A DNA stretch of 64,000 nucleotides from CAVRXQ01 sp963838845 (GTDB taxonomy: Bacteria > Actinomycetota > Acidimicrobiia > Acidimicrobiales > Bog-793). Made by a program: the position numbers and the translations under genes. The stretch lies in NCBI GenBank assembly GCA_963838845.1, contig CAWISR010000003.1, positions 744,001 to 808,000 on the forward strand. The letters run 5' to 3'. Of the stretch, positions 9,328-18,053 are shown piece after piece. Every line of letters starts with the position of its first letter. Positions within the stretch are counted from its first letter, which is position 1. The notes beneath the pieces were generated by a model. It worked only from the letters and a program-made list of their open reading frames with translations. It did not search any database and was not told the origin of the DNA.

Positions 9328-10097
9328 GTCCTCGCGAATCTGGGGAGATCGAGGAGCGTCTTGCGGCGCTGAAGCTCACGCCTTCGCGCGGACTTGTCCC
9401 GCGCGTCGTCGGCCACTGGACGAGCGTGCCCTCGCCGATCGGCGAGGTGTTCGTCGCCTGGACGACAGAGGGGATCTGCGCCGTCGATTCCACGCGCGCC
9501 GGGGCGGATCCCGAAGTCTTCGTCGAGTCCGTTCGTGGACGACTCGTGCGGCCGTTTCTGCCGGCAGACGCGCCGCCGGCAGGAGTCGCCGCCGCGGTGC
9601 GCAGCGGCCGGGCGACCCAGCTCCGCTTCGATCTGCACGGCCTGACGCCGTTCGAGACCGATGTCTTACAGGCAACCCGCCGCATCCCTCCCGGCGAGAT
9701 CCGGCCGTACGCGTGGGTGGCGGCCGAGATCGGCAAGCCGAAGGCGGTGCGCGCCGTGGGTTCGGCACTCGGTCGCAATCCGGTGCCAATCCTCATCCCG
9801 TGCCACCGCGTGACGCGCTCGGACGGGGCGGTTGGCAACTACGGCGGTGGCCCGGAGATGAAAGAGGAGCTGTTGCGGTTGGAGAACGTGAACCTCGACG
9901 AGGTGATCGAGCTCGCTCGCCACGGCGTGCACTTCGTCGGCAACGCTTCGACGGAGGTGTTCTGCTTCCCGTCCTGCGAAGGCGTCCGTCGCTCGAAGAG
10001 ACAGAACCGCGTCGGATTCCGCTCGGTCGAAGACGCGATCGAAAAGGGTTACCGACCCTGCGGGCGCTGCCGCCCGCTGCTCTCCATCAGCGCCTGA
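9324..10097 (+). CDS. O6-methylguanine-DNA methyltransferase with C-terminal Ada-type zinc-binding domain (permuted Ada)
   Basis: A 257-residue suicide DNA repair protein. Residues about 28-195 form the Ogt/MGMT unit: TPFETDVLQATRRIPPGEI, AVRAVGSALGRNPVPILIP and the acceptor site PCHRV with Cys160, then GNYGGG. Residues about 205-252 look like the N-terminal domain of Ada (methylphosphotriester acceptor): FCFPSC with Cys214 and Cys218, RRSKRQNRVGFRS, then GYRPCGRCRP with Cys246 and Cys249. The CxxxC...CxxC spacing matches the four Ada zinc ligands. In Ada this domain is N-terminal and is followed by an AraC-type HTH; here it is C-terminal and no HTH exists. The gene is coupled to the ECF sigma gene by ATGA, suggesting an alkylation response wired through a sigma factor (inference). 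Confidence 0.85.
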   Translation: MSPRESGEIEERLAALKLTPSRGLVPRVVGHWTSVPSPIGEVFVAWTTEGICAVDSTRAGADPEVFVESVRGRLVRPFLPADAPPAGVAAAVRSGRATQLRFDLHGLTPFETDVLQATRRIPPGEIRPYAWVAAEIGKPKAVRAVGSALGRNPVPILIPCHRVTRSDGAVGNYGGGPEMKEELLRLENVNLDEVIELARHGVHFVGNASTEVFCFPSCEGVRRSKRQNRVGFRSVEDAIEKGYRPCGRCRPLLSISA

Positions 10098-10148
10098 GCG
10101 AGGCCTTGGAGCCGGTTTCGAGGCGCCCGTCGGTCGGGGAACTTCGAC

Positions 10149-10313
10149 ATGCCACGACGTGGCGGGCCTGAGGACGCGCCGTCCGAGTCCGTGGTCCGGT
10201 TGCCGATGCTGAGGAGCTCCAGCGGCGCATCATCGTCGCTTTTCGACACGATGGCCGAGATCGACAGCCTCGGATTCGCCGCCCGGCAAGGCGGAGACCG
10301 CCATTTCTCCTGA
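10149..10313 (+). CDS. Candidate small protein, 54 residues, unknown function
   Basis: ATG 10149 to TGA 10311-10313, preceded by GGGGA about eight bases upstream. About four fifths of codons end in G or C, as in the surrounding genes, which supports coding. The product starts MPRRGGPEDAPSES and ends MAEIDSLGFAARQGGDRHFS; no domain is recognised. It lies alone between the alkyltransferase gene and rpsO. The alternative is an untranslated rpsO leader. Confidence 0.3.
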   Translation: MPRRGGPEDAPSESVVRLPMLRSSSGASSSLFDTMAEIDSLGFAARQGGDRHFS

Positions 10314-10420
10314 TAACCTGCGGATGTCGGAATTCGCCGACGACGGCGCGCGGCCACGATTCGGTTGTATCCCAAGGTCGCACGCGCCGAGGACGAGAGC
10401 TTCTGAGGATTCGCACATTC

Positions 10421-10678
10421 ATGTCCGACCACCAGGCGACGATCGCCGAGTACCGGCTGCACGAGACCGATACGGGGTCACCCGAGGTCCAAGTAGCCAT
10501 ACTCTCCGAGCGCATCAACGCTCTGACCGAACACCTGAAGGTGCACCGTGGGGACCACCACACCCGCCGCGGGCTGATGAAGCTCATCGGGCGACGCCGT
10601 CGCCTCCTCGACTACGTGAGGAAGAACGATGTCGAGCGCTACCGGTCACTGATCGCTCGCCTCGGCATCCGCCGCTAG
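10421..10678 (+). CDS. rpsO: 30S ribosomal protein S15
   Basis: An 85-residue primary 16S rRNA-binding protein. It shows the family pattern DTGSPEVQVAILSERINALT, the HHTRRGLMKLIGRRRRLLDY segment and a C-terminal RYRSLIARLGIRR. The start is ATG 10421. It is followed by a structured 203-base gap and then pnp; the rpsO-pnp pair is widely conserved. The 107 bases upstream of it (10314-10420) hold no gene. Confidence 0.97.
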   Translation: MSDHQATIAEYRLHETDTGSPEVQVAILSERINALTEHLKVHRGDHHTRRGLMKLIGRRRRLLDYVRKNDVERYRSLIARLGIRR

Positions 10679-10793
10679 CTGCCCGCGCCGCGGGGGTGGA
10701 GGCCCGCGCGGCGTCCCGGGGCCGAATCCCCGGACGAAACGCCGCTCCCGTGAAGAATACGGGGGCGCTGACATAACCAAGGGCGCCCCGCGC

Positions 10794-10850
10794 GCCAGCT
10801 GCCAGTCGTCGGGTCCCCGGACCCCGGGTGCTCGACGACTGGGAACTGGC
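10794..10850 (+). promoter_or_regulatory. Structured pnp leader (long hairpin between rpsO and pnp)
   Basis: CCAGTCGTCG at 10802-10811 pairs perfectly with CGACGACTGG at 10833-10842. The stem is extended by GCCAG 10794-10798 with CTGGC 10846-10850 across a 3x3 internal loop. Further hairpins lie upstream: CCGGGG 10716-10721 with CCCCGG 10728-10733, and CCCGT with ACGGG near 10747-10763. pnp leaders are known autoregulatory RNase III/PNPase targets in enterobacteria, and an Actino-pnp RNA motif has been described in actinobacteria. Assignment to that motif is inference. Confidence 0.6.
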
Positions 10851-10881
10851 CGGGATGGTGCCCCAGGCATCAAGGAGAAAC

Positions 10882-13310
10882 ATGGCCGAGGCCATCTCAG
10901 TTTCGGGTCCGATCTCGGGCACCGAACGCCAGCTGTCCTTCGAAACGGGCAGGCTCGCACCGCAAGCCGACGGCGCCGTCGTGGCGCGCGTCGGCGACAC
11001 CCTCGTGCTCGTGACCGCGGTCGCGGCGCGCAAGGTGAAGGAGGGCCAGGACTTCTTTCCGCTCACCGTCGACGTCGAAGAGCGGATGTACGCCGCGGGC
11101 AAGATCCCGGGCTCGTTCTTCCGCCGCGAGGGCCGGGCGAGCGACCAGGCGATCCTCACCGCCCGGCTCATCGACCGTCCGCTGCGGCCGAGCTTCCCCG
11201 AAGGCTTCCGCAACGAGACCCACGTCGTCGCCACGATCCTTGGTGCCGACCAGGAGAACCCGCACGACGTCGTCTCGATCAACGGCGCGTCGGCGGCGCT
11301 GATGTTGTCGGGGATCCCCTTCGAGGGCCCGATCGGCGCGGTGCGGATCGCGTTCACGACCGAAGGCACCTGGCTTCCCCACCCCTCGTACCAGGAGGGG
11401 GACGCGGCGACCTTCGAGCTCGTCGTCGCCGGTCGGGCGCTTTCGGACGCACCCGACGCCGAGATCGCCATCATGATGGTCGAGGCGGGCGGCACCGAGC
11501 ACGCCTTCACGTACTTCGAGGACGGCGCACCGAAGGTCACCGAAGAGGTCATCGCCGAGGGGCTCGAGGCGTCGAAAACGTGGATCCGCGAGTCGATCGA
11601 GCTCCAGCGTGAGCTCGTCCAGAAGGCCGGTGTGACCCCGCCGATCCCCTACGAAGTCTTCGTCGACTACCAAGACGACGTCCTTTCCCGCGTCGTCGAG
11701 GTGGGCGGCGAACGGATCGAGAAGGCGAACGCGACGCCGGGTAAGGCGGAGCGTCAGGTCGCCCTCGATGAGGTGTCAGAGGCGATCTCGCTCGAACTCG
11801 CCAACGAGTTCGAGGGCCGCGAGCGCGAGGTGCGCGCCGCGATTCGGTCGCACACGAAGTTTGTCGTCCGCCGCCGCATCGTCGAAGAGGGCGTGCGCAT
11901 CGACGGGCGCGGACCGACCGACATCCGGCCGCTCTCGGCCGAGGTCGGTGTGCTCCCGACGGCGCACGGCTCGGGGCTCTTCCAGCGCGGTGACACTCAG
12001 GTGCTCAGCGTCGCGACGCTCGGCATGCCGCGCATGAACCAGATGCTCGACACGATCAGCGTCGACGAGTCGAAGCGCTACATGCACCACTACAACTTCC
12101 CGCCATTTTCGACCGGCGAACCGGGCTTCATGCGCGGACCGAAGCGCCGCGAGATCGGCCACGGGCTGTTGGCGGAGCGCGCCCTCTTGCCGGTGATCCC
12201 GTCCGAAGAGGAGTTCCCCTACACATTGCGCGTCGTCTCCGACGTGCTGTCGTCGAACGGCTCGACATCGATGGCGTCGGTGTGCGGTTCGACGCTCTCG
12301 TTGATGGATGCGGGAGTGCCCGATCACGCGCGCCGGTGGGCGGGATCGCGATGGGGCTTGTCTACGCGGAAGGTCGCTACACGACCCTCACCGACATCCT
12401 GGGCGCGGAGGACGCGTTCGGCGACATGGACTTCAAGGTCGCCGGGACCCACGACGTCGTCACGGCGCTGCAGCTTGATACGAAGATCGACGGGATCCCC
12501 GCCGACGTGCTCGCGCACGCGCTTCGCCAGGCGCGCGAAGCGCGTTTGATTGTGCTCGAGGTGATGAACAAGGCGATCGATGCGCCGCGGGCGTCGGTGA
12601 AGCCGAACGCTCCGAAGATCGTCACCTTCGAGATCCCCCTCGACCGGATCGGCGAGGTGATCGGGCCGAAGGGCAAGGTCATCAACACGATCCAACAGGA
12701 GACCGGCGCCGACCTCGCGGTCGACGACGACGGCACCGTCGGGCGAGTGACGATCGGCGCGAAGGAGTCCTCCGCGGTGGAAGAGGCTCGCCGGCGCGTC
12801 GAGCTGATCCTGAACCCGCCAGCAGCCGAGATCGGCAAGGTCTACGACGGCAAGGTGGTGAACATCACGAAGTTCGGTGCCTTCGTGAACATCCTCCCGG
12901 GCCGTGACGGCCTTTTGCACATCTCGCGCATCGGCGGCGGGAAGCGGATCGATCGCGTCGAGGACGTGCTCTCGCTCGGTGATCCCGTCAAGGTGATCGT
13001 CGAAGACATCGACCCGCAGGGGAAGGTCTCGCTCTCGCTCGTCGGCGAGGACGGCGAGCCGATCGGGGGGTCGCGCGAGGCGCGTGCACCAGAGGGTGGC
13101 AACGGACGCGAGACCCGCCCGTCGTCGCGAGAGCGCGTGCCGCGTGCCGAGGTGGACGAGGCACCCGAGGGGGTGCGACGGGTCTCGTTCGAAGACGAGT
13201 TCGCCCGCGAGATCGAGGGAGCGTTCGGTGACCTCGGTCCAGGCGGCGTCCCGAGCGGCGGAGAGTCGCGCGCCTCGGGGCCGCGCCGGCGCGGCCGACC
13301 GCGGCGCTGA
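10882..13310 (+). CDS. pnp: Polyribonucleotide nucleotidyltransferase, with two apparent +1 frameshifts
   Basis: Phosphorolytic 3'-5' exoribonuclease. ATG 10882 follows a good AAGGAG (10872-10877). The first RNase PH domain begins ERQLSFETGRLAPQADGAVV. The second includes GERIDGRG-like VRIDGRGPTDIRPLSAEVG and GLFQRGDTQVLSVATLG. Then come the KH domain (IPLDRIGEVIGPKGKVINTI) and the S1 domain (GKVYDGKVVNITKFGAFVNI). The frame breaks after LSLMDAGVP: one extra C in CCC 12319-12321 and one extra base in the CG repeat 12327-12333. Removing both gives VPIT-APVGGIAMGLVYAEG and an 808-residue protein. The acidic/basic tail after S1 is low complexity. Confidence 0.93.
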
Positions 13311-13336
13311 ACACCGGCAAAGAGCGCCCCGCGTCT

Positions 13337-14590
13337 TTGGGGCGCGAGGAAGTCTCGATCTCGGTGCTGCCGAGCGGCATCCGCCTCGTCACCGAGGCGA
13401 TGCCGCACGTGCACTCGGCGTGCGCCGGGTTCTGGGTCGGGACGGGGTCGCGCGACGAATCCCCGCAGCAAGCGGGGATCTCGCACTTCTTGGAGCACCT
13501 GTTGTTCAAGGGCTCGCCGACGCGTTCGGCGCGCTCGATCGCCGAGCAGATCGACGCGATCGGCGGTGACATGAACGCCTTCACGACCAAGGAGTTCACC
13601 GCCTTTTACGTCCGCACCCTGGCGAGCGACGTCGACCTCGGCCTCGACATCTTGTCGGACATCTTCTGGCAGCCGGCGCTGCGCGCCGAGGAGGTCAACT
13701 CCGAGCGCCAGGTGATTCTCGAGGAGGTGCTCATGCATCGCGACGAACCGGCGGACGTCGTCCAGGAGCGCTTCGCTGAGGCGTGTTTCCCGGGCCACCC
13801 GCTCGGGCGCGAGGTGCTCGGTGAGCCCGAGGTGATCACGAACGTCACCGTCGACGAGATCCGCGCCTTTCTGTCCGAGCACTACCGGCCGGCGAACCTC
13901 GTCGTCGCCGTCGCGGGCGACATCGATCACGCGTCGATCGCCGAAGGCATCGAGCGGCGCTTCGCGGGGGTGGTCGGTGGCCGAGCGCCGAAGCGTGTTG
14001 CGCCGTACGGAGAACTGCGGCGTCTCGACGTAACGACTCGCGACACCGAGCAGGCACAGATCGTGCTCGGCATGCGCGCGCTCGATCGTCGCTCATCGCG
14101 GCGATACGCGCTATCACTGCTCAACCACATCCTCGGCGGCGGGATCTCCTCGCGACTGTTCCAGTCGATCCGCGAGGAGCGTGGCCTCGCCTACTCGGTC
14201 GTCTCCGAGCGGATGGCTTTCGAGGACTCGGGCGCGCTCGCGATCTCGGTCGGGACCGCACCCGAGCGCGTGCGCGAGGTGCTCGAACTCATCGTCGAGG
14301 AGCTCGATCTGATCGCGGCGAAGGGCGTCACCGAGGACGAGCTCCTCCGCGCGAAGGGGCATGTCCGCGCCGATACCTGGCTTGGGCTCGAGGACTCGGG
14401 CACGCGCATGTCGCGCATCGCCGCGGGGCTGTTGCTGTTGGACGAGGTGCCGAGCGTAGACGAGCAGCTCGCCAGCTTCGACGCGGTCAGCCTCGACGAC
14501 GTCGCGCAGCTGGCGGGCGAGATGCTGAAGAGCGAGCGCGTCTGCGCGCTCGTCGGTCCGTTCGAGGAGTCGGACTTCTCGCCGCTCTGA
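13337..14590 (+). CDS. M16-family zinc peptidase (pitrilysin / processing-peptidase type)
   Basis: A 417-residue zinc metallopeptidase. The inverted zinc motif is HFLEHLLF (HxxEH), with the downstream Glu in the segment NSERQVILEEV. The C-terminal M16 half has ILGGGISSRLFQSIREERGL. The product is soluble, with no signal peptide. It follows pnp, as in most actinobacteria. The first standard start is TTG 13337. An in-frame CTG at 13307 overlaps the pnp stop (CTGA) and would add ten residues (NTGKERPAS...), so the true start is uncertain. Confidence 0.92.
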   Translation: MGREEVSISVLPSGIRLVTEAMPHVHSACAGFWVGTGSRDESPQQAGISHFLEHLLFKGSPTRSARSIAEQIDAIGGDMNAFTTKEFTAFYVRTLASDVDLGLDILSDIFWQPALRAEEVNSERQVILEEVLMHRDEPADVVQERFAEACFPGHPLGREVLGEPEVITNVTVDEIRAFLSEHYRPANLVVAVAGDIDHASIAEGIERRFAGVVGGRAPKRVAPYGELRRLDVTTRDTEQAQIVLGMRALDRRSSRRYALSLLNHILGGGISSRLFQSIREERGLAYSVVSERMAFEDSGALAISVGTAPERVREVLELIVEELDLIAAKGVTEDELLRAKGHVRADTWLGLEDSGTRMSRIAAGLLLLDEVPSVDEQLASFDAVSLDDVAQLAGEMLKSERVCALVGPFEESDFSPL

Positions 14591-14683
14591 GCGGCGTGCG
14601 AGTCAGCCGATCTCTTCGCGGGGCCCGGGATCGGGCTCGCCCGTTTTCGCCGTCCCGATGATGCGGGCGAGGGACACGCGCGA

Positions 14684-14884
14684 GTGGATTCCGAGTTGTC
14701 TTCTCGTCAGCTCGAGATCCTCACCCGCATCGCGGCAGGCGAGCGCGTCGCGACGATCGGGCGGGCACTTTTCATCGCCCCGAGCACGGTGCGAAACCAT
14801 CTCTCGGCGATCTTTGCGAAGTTCGGCGTGCATTCTCAATCCGAGCTTTTCGACGTCCTCCGGCGCAGCCAGGAGCAACCCTGA
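14684..14884 (+). CDS. Stand-alone LuxR/NarL-type HTH protein, 66 residues
   Basis: GTG 14684 to TGA 14882-14884. Nearly the whole product is a LuxR-type helix-turn-helix: LSSRQLEILTRIAAGERVAT, IGRALFIAPSTVRNHLSAIF, AKFGVHSQSELF. No receiver or sensor domain is attached, and an in-frame stop lies shortly upstream. It could be a small DNA-binding regulator or the surviving end of a longer response regulator. It sits at the junction between the housekeeping block and the transporter block. Confidence 0.6.
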   Translation: MDSELSSRQLEILTRIAAGERVATIGRALFIAPSTVRNHLSAIFAKFGVHSQSELFDVLRRSQEQP

Positions 14885-14950
14885 TCGCTTCCGGGCGGAC
14901 ATCGTTCCGCGCCGCGCGGCTCGCGCTCGGGTGTGCGGCGGCGGGGAGTC

Positions 14951-15916
14951 TCAGTGGAGCCGGACTCGAGGATCGAGCATCGCGTAACCGATGTCGACGA
15001 GCAGGTTGGCGACCACGACCGCGGCGGCGGTGACGATGACGACGCCGATGATGACGGGCAGGTCCTGATTCGTGATCGCTTGGACGGCCGTATAGCCGAG
15101 GCCCGGAAGGCCGAAGACGACCTCGGTGATGACCGCGCCACCGAACAGCGTCCCGGTATCGATGCCGAGCTGGGTGATCACTGGCGCGAGTGCGGCCCGC
15201 AGCCCGTGGCGGAAGGTGACTCGAGACTCGCGCAATCCCTTGGCGCGCGCCGTGCGGATGTAGTCCTCACCCAGCACGTCGAGCATCGACGTGCGCGTGA
15301 GGCGCGTGTAGGCGGCCGCGGAGACGAGGGCGAGCGTGATCCACGGGAGGATCAGATGCTGCAACCAGCCGAAGACGCTCTGGCTCGGCGAGACGTATCC
15401 CGATGCCGGGAACCAGTGGAGTCCGTGGAGGCTCAGCTCGAAGTAGAGGAGCTCGAGCAGCAAGAGGCCGAGTACGAACGAGGGCATCGAATAGAAGAAG
15501 AGCGCGAGCACGGTGAGGAAACGGTCGAGCAAAGAGCGCGGCCGCACCGCCGAGGCGACGCCCGAGAGCACGCCGATCGTGAACCAGATCACCGACGCTC
15601 CGATCACGAGCGAGAGCGTGATCGGGAAGGCCTGGAAGATGATCGAGTTCACCGACTCGCCGTGGTAGTAGTCGTAACCGAGGTTGCCGCGGGCGAGTTG
15701 CGACAAGAAGTGGCCGTACTGCACGTACCACGGGCGGTCGAGCAAAAGCCGTTGGGCGATCAGCTTTACGGTCGAAGGCAGTGCCTCGCGCCCCGCGAGG
15801 GCACGGGCGACGAACGACGGTCCCGGCCCGACGTAGAAGATCAGGAACACGATCACCGTGACGAAGAACATCACGAACACTCCGAGCGCGACCCGGCGGG
15901 CGAGGAAGCGGATCAT
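14951..15916 (-). CDS. Peptide ABC transporter permease, DppB/OppB type
   Basis: A 321-residue inner-membrane permease with six predicted helices. The N terminus MIRFLARRVALGVFVMFFVT is typical of the DppB/OppB group. The EAA-type loop for contact with the ATPase reads YIRTARAKGLRESRVTFRHG. It ends DPRVRLH like most family members. ATG 15916 overlaps the stop of the upstream DppC-type gene (ATGA). It is the last gene of a minus-strand set: binding protein, DppD, DppF, DppC, DppB. Confidence 0.92.
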   Translation of the reverse strand: MIRFLARRVALGVFVMFFVTVIVFLIFYVGPGPSFVARALAGREALPSTVKLIAQRLLLDRPWYVQYGHFLSQLARGNLGYDYYHGESVNSIIFQAFPITLSLVIGASVIWFTIGVLSGVASAVRPRSLLDRFLTVLALFFYSMPSFVLGLLLLELLYFELSLHGLHWFPASGYVSPSQSVFGWLQHLILPWITLALVSAAAYTRLTRTSMLDVLGEDYIRTARAKGLRESRVTFRHGLRAALAPVITQLGIDTGTLFGGAVITEVVFGLPGLGYTAVQAITNQDLPVIIGVVIVTAAAVVVANLLVDIGYAMLDPRVRLH

Positions 15917-16965
15917 TGCTTCTCCGCGATCAACCGGCTGGCACGAGGGTCGAAGGCGTCGCGGATCCCATCGCCGAGGACGTTGAACGCGACCGTCGTG
16001 ATCAAAAGCGCCAGGCTCGGGAAGAGCACGTACCACCAGGCCTCCTGGTAGTACATCTGGGAATCGGCGATCATCGACCCCCAGTCGGCGGTGGGCGGCG
16101 GGATGCCGACGCCCAGGTACGAAAGCGTCGCCTCGGCGACGATGCTCAAGGGGATCAACAGCGACGCGTAGACGATGATCGTCGCGACGACGTTTGGCAC
16201 GACGTCGACGAGAAGTACCCGCCACGCCGACGCGCCGAGTGAGCGTGCCGCCTCGATGTACTCCTTTTCTCGTATCGCCAGCACCTGGCCGCGCACGATA
16301 CGTGCGACGGTCGACCAGGAGAAGATGCCGATCACGAGGATCACGATCGCGATCCCCTGATGCAGCGTGATCGGTCCGAAGTGCAACGGCGTGATCGAGA
16401 CGACCGAGGCGAGCGAGATGGCGAACAACAGGAACGGGATGGCCAACATGATGTCGACGAGACGGGACAGAACGGTGTCGACGACCCCACCGAAGTAACC
16501 GGCGAGCAGACCGACGACCGCTCCGATCGCCACGGTGAGCAGTGTGGCGACGACGCCGACAAGGAGCGACACCTGCGAGCCGTAGGCGATCCGCACAAGC
16601 AGGTCGCGACCCAACGAGTCGGTGCCGAGGAGGAAGTGCGCGGAGGGCGGTTCGGGAAGGCCGTCCGCAGTAAGTCCGTTTTGATACTGATTGTTCGGTG
16701 GGTGGCCGGTCAAGATGGCGACTAAGGGCGCGAAGATCGCCAAGAGCGCGATGAGGATCACCACAGTGAGGGCGATCATCGCTACCCGGTCGCGCACGAG
16801 GCGCTCGAGGGCGAGACGCGTCGGACTGCGCGCCTCGACGCGTCGGTACCCTTGGGGCTCTTCGGTCTCTTCGGCAAGCGTGCGGCCGGTGTCTTCAGCG
16901 ACCAGCGCGCCGACCGCGCCGACTCCGAGCTCAAACGCCCCCGGGTCGATCGAGCGGTCCGTCAT
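15913..16965 (-). CDS. Peptide ABC transporter permease, DppC/OppC type
   Basis: A 350-residue membrane permease. A cytoplasmic N-terminal stretch of about 60 residues precedes the first helix (AMIALTVVILIALLAIFAPL). The signatures HFLLGTDSLGRDLLVRIAYG and the EAA loop YIEAARSLGASAWRVLLVDV are present, with PPPTADWGSMI near the C terminus. It overlaps DppF at its start and DppB at its stop, both by ATGA, so the set is one operon. Confidence 0.92.
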   Translation of the reverse strand: MTDRSIDPGAFELGVGAVGALVAEDTGRTLAEETEEPQGYRRVEARSPTRLALERLVRDRVAMIALTVVILIALLAIFAPLVAILTGHPPNNQYQNGLTADGLPEPPSAHFLLGTDSLGRDLLVRIAYGSQVSLLVGVVATLLTVAIGAVVGLLAGYFGGVVDTVLSRLVDIMLAIPFLLFAISLASVVSITPLHFGPITLHQGIAIVILVIGIFSWSTVARIVRGQVLAIREKEYIEAARSLGASAWRVLLVDVVPNVVATIIVYASLLIPLSIVAEATLSYLGVGIPPPTADWGSMIADSQMYYQEAWWYVLFPSLALLITTVAFNVLGDGIRDAFDPRASRLIAEKQ

Positions 16966-18053
16966 CGGCCTTTATCTTCGGCCTGCGGCCTGGAGCTCAC
17001 TATGCGCTGTGGCTCGAGGGTCTCTCCATCCGAAAGCGGGTGGTGACATGCGGCGACGTGCCCGGAATGGTCGCCCAGCTGGGGTTGCAGTATCGGCTCC
17101 TCCGTACGGCAGATTTCGGTGGCCCGGGGGCAGCGGGAGTTGAAGCGGCAGCCGAGGGGCGGGTGGATCGGGGATGGCAGATCTCCGGTGAGCACGATTC
17201 GTCGCCTGGCGTCGACGTAGTCGGGGTCGGGGACCGGCACCGCCGCGAGCAGCGCCGAGGTGTAGGGATGACGCGGCGAGCGGTAGATGTCGGCGACCGA
17301 ACCGCTCTCGACGAACTTTCCGAGGTACATCACCTCTATCCGGTCGCTCACGTGGCGGACGACGGAAAGGTCGTGGGCGATGAAGATGTAGGTCAGCCCG
17401 AACTCGGCTTGCAGATCGGTGAGGAGGTTGAGGATCTGGGCCTGAATGCTGACGTCGAGGGCCGACACCGGCTCGTCGCAGACGACGAGCTTCGGTCGCA
17501 GCGCGAGAGCGCGGGCGACTCCGATGCGCTGGCGCTGACCACCGGAGAACTCGTTCGGAAAGCGGTTGTAATGCTCCGGATTGAGCCCGACGCGTTCCAT
17601 CAGCTCCTGCACGCGCCGCCGCCGCTCGGCGCGTGAGTCGCTCGTGTGGATCGCGAGCGGGTCGGCGATGATCGATCCGACACGCCGGCGGGGATTGAGC
17701 GCGCCGTAGGGATCCTGGAAGACCATCTGCATCTGCCGACGCAAGGGCCGCAACCGCCGCGTCGAGAGTGAGCTGATTTCATGCTCGCCGACGAGCACCT
17801 TGCCGGAGGTCACCGGATACAGCCCAAGCAGACAACGCGCGAGCGTCGACTTCCCCGATCCAGACTCACCGACGATGCCGAGCGTCTCGCCCCTTCGGAC
17901 GGTGAAGCTCACGTCGTCGACCGCGTGCACGACTTCGCGCTCGGCTCCGATCCGACGGGGACCGCGCACCGGGAAGTGCTTCACAACGTGCTCAGCGCTG
18001 ACGAGCCAGTCGGCGCTCTGCTTCGATTCGAGCGAGGCGGCGACCTCAGTCAC
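16962..18053 (-). CDS. Peptide ABC transporter ATPase, DppF/OppF type
   Basis: A 363-residue ATPase. Walker A is GIVGESGSGKST, the Q-loop MVFQDPYGAL, the signature FSGGQRQR, Walker B LVVCDEPVSALD, and the H-loop IAHDLS. The C-terminal Opp/Dpp Cys cluster starts GCRFNSRCPRATEIC. The frame is open upstream through the DppD gene, but similarity begins at about VTEVAASLESKQ, so GTG 18053 is chosen; it overlaps the DppD stop by eight bases. No strong ribosome-binding site is seen, consistent with coupling. Confidence 0.9.
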   Translation of the reverse strand: MTEVAASLESKQSADWLVSAEHVVKHFPVRGPRRIGAEREVVHAVDDVSFTVRRGETLGIVGESGSGKSTLARCLLGLYPVTSGKVLVGEHEISSLSTRRLRPLRRQMQMVFQDPYGALNPRRRVGSIIADPLAIHTSDSRAERRRRVQELMERVGLNPEHYNRFPNEFSGGQRQRIGVARALALRPKLVVCDEPVSALDVSIQAQILNLLTDLQAEFGLTYIFIAHDLSVVRHVSDRIEVMYLGKFVESGSVADIYRSPRHPYTSALLAAVPVPDPDYVDARRRIVLTGDLPSPIHPPLGCRFNSRCPRATEICRTEEPILQPQLGDHSGHVAACHHPLSDGETLEPQRIVSSRPQAEDKGR

